Part shown: piece after piece, positions 58,870 to 64,000 of the stretch
Numbering within the stretch: position 1 is the stretch's first letter
Layout of the letters: each line of letters starts with the position of its first letter
Assembly (NCBI GenBank): GCA_920105625.2
Contig: OV050030.1
Span: 163,317,863-163,381,862, forward strand
Origin: Clusia tigrina
Lineage: Eukaryota > Arthropoda > Insecta > Diptera > Clusiidae
DNA: 64,000 bases
Reading direction: 5' to 3'
Notes under the pieces: generated by a model
Told to the model about the DNA's origin: nothing
Database searches by the model: none
Seen by the model: only the letters and a program-made list of their open reading frames with translations
Program-made: the position numbers and the translations under genes

Positions 58870-59695
58870 CCTCTATTTCCTTCAGTTCTCGAAGACTCGT
58901 GACACAGGATGGAGCAGTAGACCTCTGCTCAAATTCGTAACCTTCTAGTGCTAAAAGCACGACTCCGGTTTCAGGAGTCCTAGACCAAAAATCTGGTTAT
59001 GATTATCACTTAGTACAATTTTCGGCTTGGTTCCTTCGAGTGACAAGTACTCCGACCAGAGCACTTCTGGTGGCAAAGCTAGTATTGTTTGTGTATGTAT
59101 TTGAGAAGTTGATGCCGATCTTACTCTTGCTGTTCTTGGCTTAGGAGTTGACCTGATTCTTTTCAGCTCCAGATTTTCCGTCTCCAAATATGATGCGGCA
59201 TCTTCGGTCTCTCGGAATTGAGTCGAAAGTTCTCTAGTTTTATTCTCGAGAAATTCTGTATAGACCTTCAACTCTTCTGTATCCTTGAAGGCTTGAAAAA
59301 ATGTCTCCTCCGTTCGAATCTGAATATTCGCTAATGCTTGGTGTGCCGCTTCCAAAGTTGACAAGTTTTCACGGTCCCTCGCTAATATCCAGAGCACCTG
59401 GGCTTCACTTTTGCTCGTTACTGCTTCCAATTGCGCATACAGTTTTTCTGCAAAATAACTTTACTTCCGTCTGTAAAGACCTTAACTTGTCTTGTACCTT
59501 GTCCTCTGGTGAACTAGGACTATCTACTTGTGCTTTCAGCTCTTCTAGATCTAATCTGAACTTGGTCAACCAGTCCAGTATTAAACCGTTGACATATACA
59601 GGATAATCCTTGGCAATGTACTCCTCACCACATTTTGTATTGCCTCGCTCTGCCGCTTTTGAGCTTCCACCAATCTTTAGCTTCTTTTTGGTACT
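58870..59695 (-). pseudogene. Gypsy E gag/pol N-terminal region
   Basis: 59430-58951 is a helical, Glu-rich frame (RTEETFFQAFKDTEELKVYT; LEDN-like coiled coil to about residue 90) followed by LALPPEVLWSEYLSLEG and KIVLSDNHNQIFGLGLL. About 59690-59460 reads KDYPVYVNGLILDWLTKFRL and PEDKVQDKLRSLQTEV in another frame, joined by a shift near 59455. No zinc knuckle or protease motif was recognised, so the protease may be deleted or too degraded. Confidence 0.55.
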
Positions 59696-60880
59696 TCCAA
59701 GACCGAATTAATTTTTATTTACCCCTGACTTCCAAAAAATAAACGTTACAACTCAGTATTTTAATTTTTAAACCTGGCTTGATAATTCCACTTACTTCAA
59801 AAAATCTCATATGACGAAATCATTGAACCCCCGGATATAAATTTATTAAATCTTTTATTTTAATCATTATTAATTTACTAAATTATACTCAACGTCGACT
59901 TCAATGTATACCAACTGAAGTCTGCCCCAAGATAAAGCCCATAAACTCATCATAAACACGTAATTTTCACTTTGTTTCCGTTTATATTATTTATCATCAA
60001 CCTAGCTGCACTTGAAGGCAATAAGGTTGATTTTCTAAACAAAAGCGTGTAATAGTATACCAATACGTTTTCAGTTTTATTATTTAGTAATACAAACATT
60101 ACCCAACATAGAAAGACAAATGTGGCGTAAATGCCGTAGAGAAAACAAATTTACACAAAAGTATAAAAATTATACTAAATTAATTACACAACTATTGAAC
60201 GTGAATACAGATTATTTATACCAGTAAATATTTACGTTTATTTTGGTACTACTTTTCAATGAACCCATTTTGACTAAGGGGTTCGATTTCACGAAATTAT
60301 TCTCCATATTTTTCTTCGCAAAAAAACAAAATTTTCAAACACAAAGAATGATTACAGCACTACGTCTCTATTTTCAGCAATTTTCCACATTATTGCGCAA
60401 ATCGTAGTTTCGAAATTACGCAAACTTTGATGCAACAACCCGTGTTGTATGCACCTCTTGAAGTATTCTTGCCTAATACCCTAATCTTACACTGTTAAAT
60501 ATTTAAATCAGTGCTAAAACAAAATAAATGTCCCTACCGACACACACAAACACACATTCCACTACCAAAAAATTCTCACAGCTAGGACGACATAAATATA
60601 CCGTCCGATCATCCTGACGATTTATGTTTGCCCATACAAAGCTGCGTTCAACAGCGCAATCGCGCCTGTACGCTGCAACTTATTTGACCAGCGCTACAAC
60701 GCCTTCAGGGTCGCAGAAGTATCTACTTATATTTCGCTACAATAAAATAAATACTTGCAATTTTCCCTTTGTTCCGTTCATTTTCTTCGATCTTCGTGCC
60801 TTGTTGTGATGCTGTTTTTTCTCCTATTCCTGGGTTTGCTCCTCGAAGATTCCTAAATACCCTTGGGATGGTAGGTCCTT
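59696..60880 (-). other. Gypsy E leader or captured LTR-like DNA
   Basis: Nearly 1.2 kb of AT-rich DNA without readable genes between gag-like codons and the primer site. This is long for a leader, so another retroelement piece may be buried here. Confidence 0.4.
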
Positions 60881-61349
60881 ATTCCGGCTGCACCAATTAT
60901 GTTGGGGTGTTGCGTGGTGTGCCTCGCTTAGATTCTGCTCTTGCGCTAATAGAAACGCATTCGAATTTAGTTTTTAGAAGAAGAGCTCATTTATTTGTAA
61001 ACCTACTGCTTATATAATATTTACATTCATATTGTTGTATCTTAACGTTCTTCTTTATTATTTCTAATTGCCCTACAACATTATTTGTAATTGCCCTACT
61101 CTTTGGTTGGCACCTTCTGCTATTGTCCGCTAATGCAATCATCGAGTGGCACACTTTTGGGAAAATGCTGACTAGTTAAACAATTGTCAAATGCGCGCAC
61201 CTAAAACCATACAATACACTTTTACTTAATAATAACATTTTCATTACAGTATACGTGCACCTTACGGCTATGCACGTTGATTATTTTATTAATAATAAAA
61301 TCTAATAGCAACTTGGGTTTAGCGGACATTGTGAGTTTGACTCACAACA
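60881..61349 (-). repeat. Gypsy E 5' LTR and primer-binding site
   Basis: LTR 60899-61349 with ends TGTTGGGG and CACAACA on the plus strand. A 4-base gap and TGGTGCAGCCGGAA (minus strand) follow on the internal side. BEL pol codons (QQLARFWD) stop exactly at its outer edge. Confidence 0.88.
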
Positions 61350-61353
61350 TCCC

Positions 61354-61910
61354 AGAATCTGGCTAGCTGTTGATCGGTGGAGTCTGGTTGGGTTTAAGTG
61401 ACGTGCGTACTGAAGACGGCAACAGGCTCGCTGGGAATAGGTACCGTAAGTATCCACCCGAATACCGTCTCTTGGGCTCATAATGAGCCTGCAACTCTTT
61501 TGCATAGGCCGCCTAGGGTAATGTGTGTGTAGAGATCTGCACCGATCAGGAGATCGAGACGTCGTTGAGGTTGAGGGCTTGAGTCGGCCAGCTGGAGCTC
61601 TTTTAAAAGCGGGTATTTCGAGCTGTTTAGTTGGAGGTTCGGTATATCGCCTGTTAATTCAGTGAGTACTAAAGCAGAGGCTTTAATTTGGATGGTGGGG
61701 TTGATGTGGGAGGCCCACACGAAGTTGCACATTACGCTGTCTGAATATCTCGGCATACACTGTCTTGACTGGCAATCGGAGCTGAATTTGGAATTGTTCC
61801 GAGATGAAGGAACCCTCGGACCCAGGATCAATCAACGCTCTTGCCGCGTACGAGATGCCCTCGTGGCCGATTCATACAATGGCTGTGCCGAGCATTATCT
61901 ATCTTGAACT
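61354..61910 (-). pseudogene. BEL/Pao protease and start of pol
   Basis: ALIDPGSEGSFISEQ (61860-61815) is the BEL-type aspartic protease motif. LVLTELTGDIPNLQLNSSKY, LKELQLADSS and LDLLIGADLYTHI (61670-61525) match the DUF1758-like part that follows it. AQETVFGWIL and QQLARFWD then lead to the Gypsy E insertion. Frameshifts near 61800 and a stop near 61480 break it. Confidence 0.82.
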
Positions 61911-62049
61911 CATTGAGGTTGGGGAATTTCCCTTTGTATTCATCGGAGCCTGAGACTTAATCCGGGTGGTGTGAGCCTTCGGATTTTCTTTAAATGGATC
62001 TGTGTGGGTTGTGGGGCGAGGGTCTGGATGGTGGGCGGAGTACTGAATT

Positions 62050-62165
62050 GACGTGTCTGAGGGGACATGCAGCAAGGTGTGATTATTGGTACCACAAACA
62101 GCACATCGGAATTGACTTGTACATTCGCGGGAAGACTGAGATGTTGCTAAACAATTGTAGCATAA
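62050..62165 (-). pseudogene. BEL/Pao gag zinc knuckles
   Basis: The minus frame reads CYNCLATSQSSREC then CAVCGTNNHTLLH, two Cys-rich knuckles of the BEL/Pao Gag type (the first has lost its His). They bind genomic RNA in intact relatives. Confidence 0.8.
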
Positions 62166-63200
62166 TATTTGTTGTCGGGCGGTCGCCCATTTTTTTTTAG
62201 GAGTATGTGGGTTGGAATCGGTTGCACTCTTTTATGGTTTGGTTTGGGTCTGACAGATGGAACATGTATTGAACGTGTTCTGGATTGATGGGGTGTGAAG
62301 CTGAGATTGTTGGAATTTTTGGGTTGCGTGTGTTTGTTGTACCTCGATGGTGGGTACATAGTCCGTAACTCTGCTACGGTTTCAGAGGTTTGGTATCTAC
62401 TGGTCAAGAACTAGTCCATTTGTTGCCACTTGGGTATCTCCGTCTTCTCGTGGATTGTTTGTTACCACATTCAAAGGGTGACGTCAGGTATACGTGTGGA
62501 GCACAAAAACACCATTATGGCATCCTAATTGGTGAGGTTAATTTGATTGACACGTAGTGTGGAGATACAGTTGCTTATGTCGCTTTGTAAGCGTTTTATT
62601 TCTCGCCCCGATTCTTCTCGCCCCGATTCTTCTGTCACTGATTTTCTTCTGAAATTGAAGTGCACTTTCAATTGGGTATTCACCAAGAGGCGGGAATCTT
62701 CATACCTATCAACTAGGTTGGACATTTTCCTTAGCTTCTCCTGTGGTTTTCTCTCGGAGGAGAAACAGTATTTCCATAGGGTTCTCCCGGGCATAGTTTA
62801 TATACAAGGAGGTGAACATGTCACGAAACGATGGCCAGGCTAAATAGTCCCTCGCGAAAACATCTGAAACATAAGGGAGCAAGTTGAGGTTGTGCACATT
62901 TGTTGTTTCCTCGGTGGGAGGGGGGGTTGGAATTGGATTTTAGCCTTTGGGCCCATTCTCGCATCTGCGCCTCGCATATTACATATTTCCGTCTGCATTG
63001 GAAGTATTTAACCTATACGGGCTCCAACTTGCCTTTGTCGTTCACCGCGGCCTCTACCGACTTAAGGCATGAGCTGTACGCCTCTTTCACCGAATTCCAC
63101 GCTGATTGCAATTCTTTTTCGTCCAGTTCAATCTTGAATTGTGTACGAAATTCATGGGGAAGTCATCGAAGTTTAAAGTGAACTTGGTGAGGTCATCTGT
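62166..63200 (-). pseudogene. BEL/Pao gag
   Basis: 62897-62709 contains ARDYLAWPSFRDMFTSLYIN, the typical BEL Gag capsid start. 62794-62525 continues with KLRKMSNLVDRYEDSRLLVN in another frame. 62407-62147 is the linker to the knuckles. Upstream codons (about 63180-62950) are broken by several stops. A tandem TCTCGCCCCGATTCT duplication lies at 62609-62635. Confidence 0.72.
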
Positions 63201-64000
63201 TAACTTGATAAATTTTGTTAAAGCGGTCATTGTGTGTAGGCGTTACGTGCGGGTAGTGATTAAATCGATGACAGAATTACTAAAGGGAACCGTGTCCAAA
63301 TTTAAACTCGTGCAACGGAATGGGGGGGGGTCACGGTTTCAAAAAATAAATATACTTTTGACGGAAAAGGGGCACGCTGTAAAGAGAATTGGAGTTCGTA
63401 GGTGCACGGTGTAAGAAGATACTTTAAACACCGTTAACGGGAATTGTAGGGGCACGGCTTTAGAGATAGACACACGTGCAATGGAAGTAAACAGAAATTG
63501 TAGGGGCACGGTTTCGAATTAGAAACATGTGCAACTAAAGAGGAGTGTTATTTAAAAATAATAATAATAAAAATTGTAAACACTACCCTGTTAATTTTAC
63601 CTTGGTAATTAGAGAGTTTCAAGTACAAAGGCAATAGTAAAAAAAATGCTGGAAAAAAAGAGGTATAAAACTTCCAACGCGAAGGCGACTACGAATTTAA
63701 ATGGAAACCAGCGTGGTTTATAGCGGCGCAATCAACTACGTGCTAAACTTTTTAGCATGCCGAGGTTGGCAGCTATTATACCTTTTTTATAACTGGACTA
63801 TGTACATATGTGAAACTACCACAATGCCATACATTTTAAACGAACACATCGGCGTGCATGTACTTACAATTCTGAGTAGCTGTGTTACGCAATGGTGTGG
63901 GAGTCGTGACGGACTTTACGGGGTTATATTAAAGGAGCACAGCTTTTAACTATAAACGGCACATGAAACGTGGTTAGATCATATGGGCACGGCGGTAAAA
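63201..64000 (-). other. BEL/Pao leader with short repeats, to window end
   Basis: No gene. Degenerate ~60-bp units with GGGGCACGG/GTGCACGG cores at 63369, 63400, 63450, 63504 and an isolated one at 63985. Plus-strand frames here are incidental. Confidence 0.45.

Larger units (their letters stand above)
50113..61349 (-). mobile_element. Gypsy E, interrupted by Helitron 2
   Basis: LTRs at 50113-50531 (3') and 60899-61349 (5') are clearly homologous (shared CGAGTGGCACACTTTTGG and GGGTTTAGCGGACATTG). A purine tract TCCCTCCCCTCTTTCT (plus strand, 50532-50547) borders the 3' LTR. The primer site TGGTGCAGCCGGAA (60894-60881) borders the 5' LTR. The 4-bp TCCC duplication (50109-50112, 61350-61353) fits Gypsy integration. 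Without Helitron 2 it is about 7.9 kb. Confidence 0.9.
49245..64000 (-). mobile_element. BEL/Pao retrotransposon, interrupted by Gypsy E
   Basis: Right part 61350-64000 (leader, gag, protease, start of pol) and left part about 49245-50112. The pol frame around RFWE is split at 50112/61350 with a TCCC duplication, and the following left segment (residues such as LTSEGKYREEHYTN) reads as the next part of BEL pol. RT, RNase H and integrase are not found, so large deletions occurred. LTRs are not identified. The 5' end is outside or at the window edge. Confidence 0.75.

Overview
The window looks like a transposon graveyard from an insect, probably a fly (Diptera, perhaps Tephritidae). It is AT-rich with long (AT)n tracts. 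Every recognisable coding stretch belongs to a eukaryotic mobile element: Ty3/Gypsy (including an env-bearing, errantivirus-like copy), BEL/Pao, LOA-like and Jockey/CR1-like LINEs, mariners (one with DD41D spacing, as in the rosa type of fruit flies), Helitrons and a Polinton/Maverick-type ATPase scrap. I found no confident single-copy host gene, rRNA, true tRNA, CRISPR or prokaryotic feature. The organism call is an inference from element content only.

Layout. 1-4390: degraded Gypsy A (plus strand), split by a mariner at 38-950. 4391-4737: head of a packaging-type ATPase running into (AT)n. 4741-20397: a very large fold-back inverted repeat. Its arms are 4741-10897 and 14256-20397, and its spacer (10898-14255) is the body of a LOA-like LINE. 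Each arm carries, from outside in, part of an env gene, a Gypsy LTR, a LINE RT scrap, (AT)n, a second Gypsy relic, (AT)n, and the 5' half of the LOA LINE.

19565-27462: Gypsy B, an LTR-gag-pol-env element on the minus strand. It sits inside a Jockey/CR1-like LINE (19315-19564 and 27467-28790, 4-bp duplication TTCA) and itself carries a mariner at 22670-23881. 28800-32040: Gypsy C relic. 32043-33780: two LINE fragments. About 34529-38823: Helitron 1 with Rep and helicase. 39095-40690: LINE fragment. 40700-42819: repeats, (AT)n and the 5' end of Gypsy D. 42960-44650: a possible hAT scrap and a roughly 398-bp tandem repeat. 45311-46907: a two-exon gene of a family I believe is multicopy and uncharacterised in arthropods, next to a tRNA-like sequence. 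47570-48966: Helitron 3 relic.

49250-64000: a three-level nest on the minus strand. A BEL/Pao element is interrupted by Gypsy E (50113-61349, duplication TCCC), which is interrupted by Helitron 2 (52916-56264).

Almost all coding frames carry stops, frameshifts or internal deletions, so most elements are dead. The insertion order can be read from the nests and from mutations shared by, or private to, the palindrome arms.
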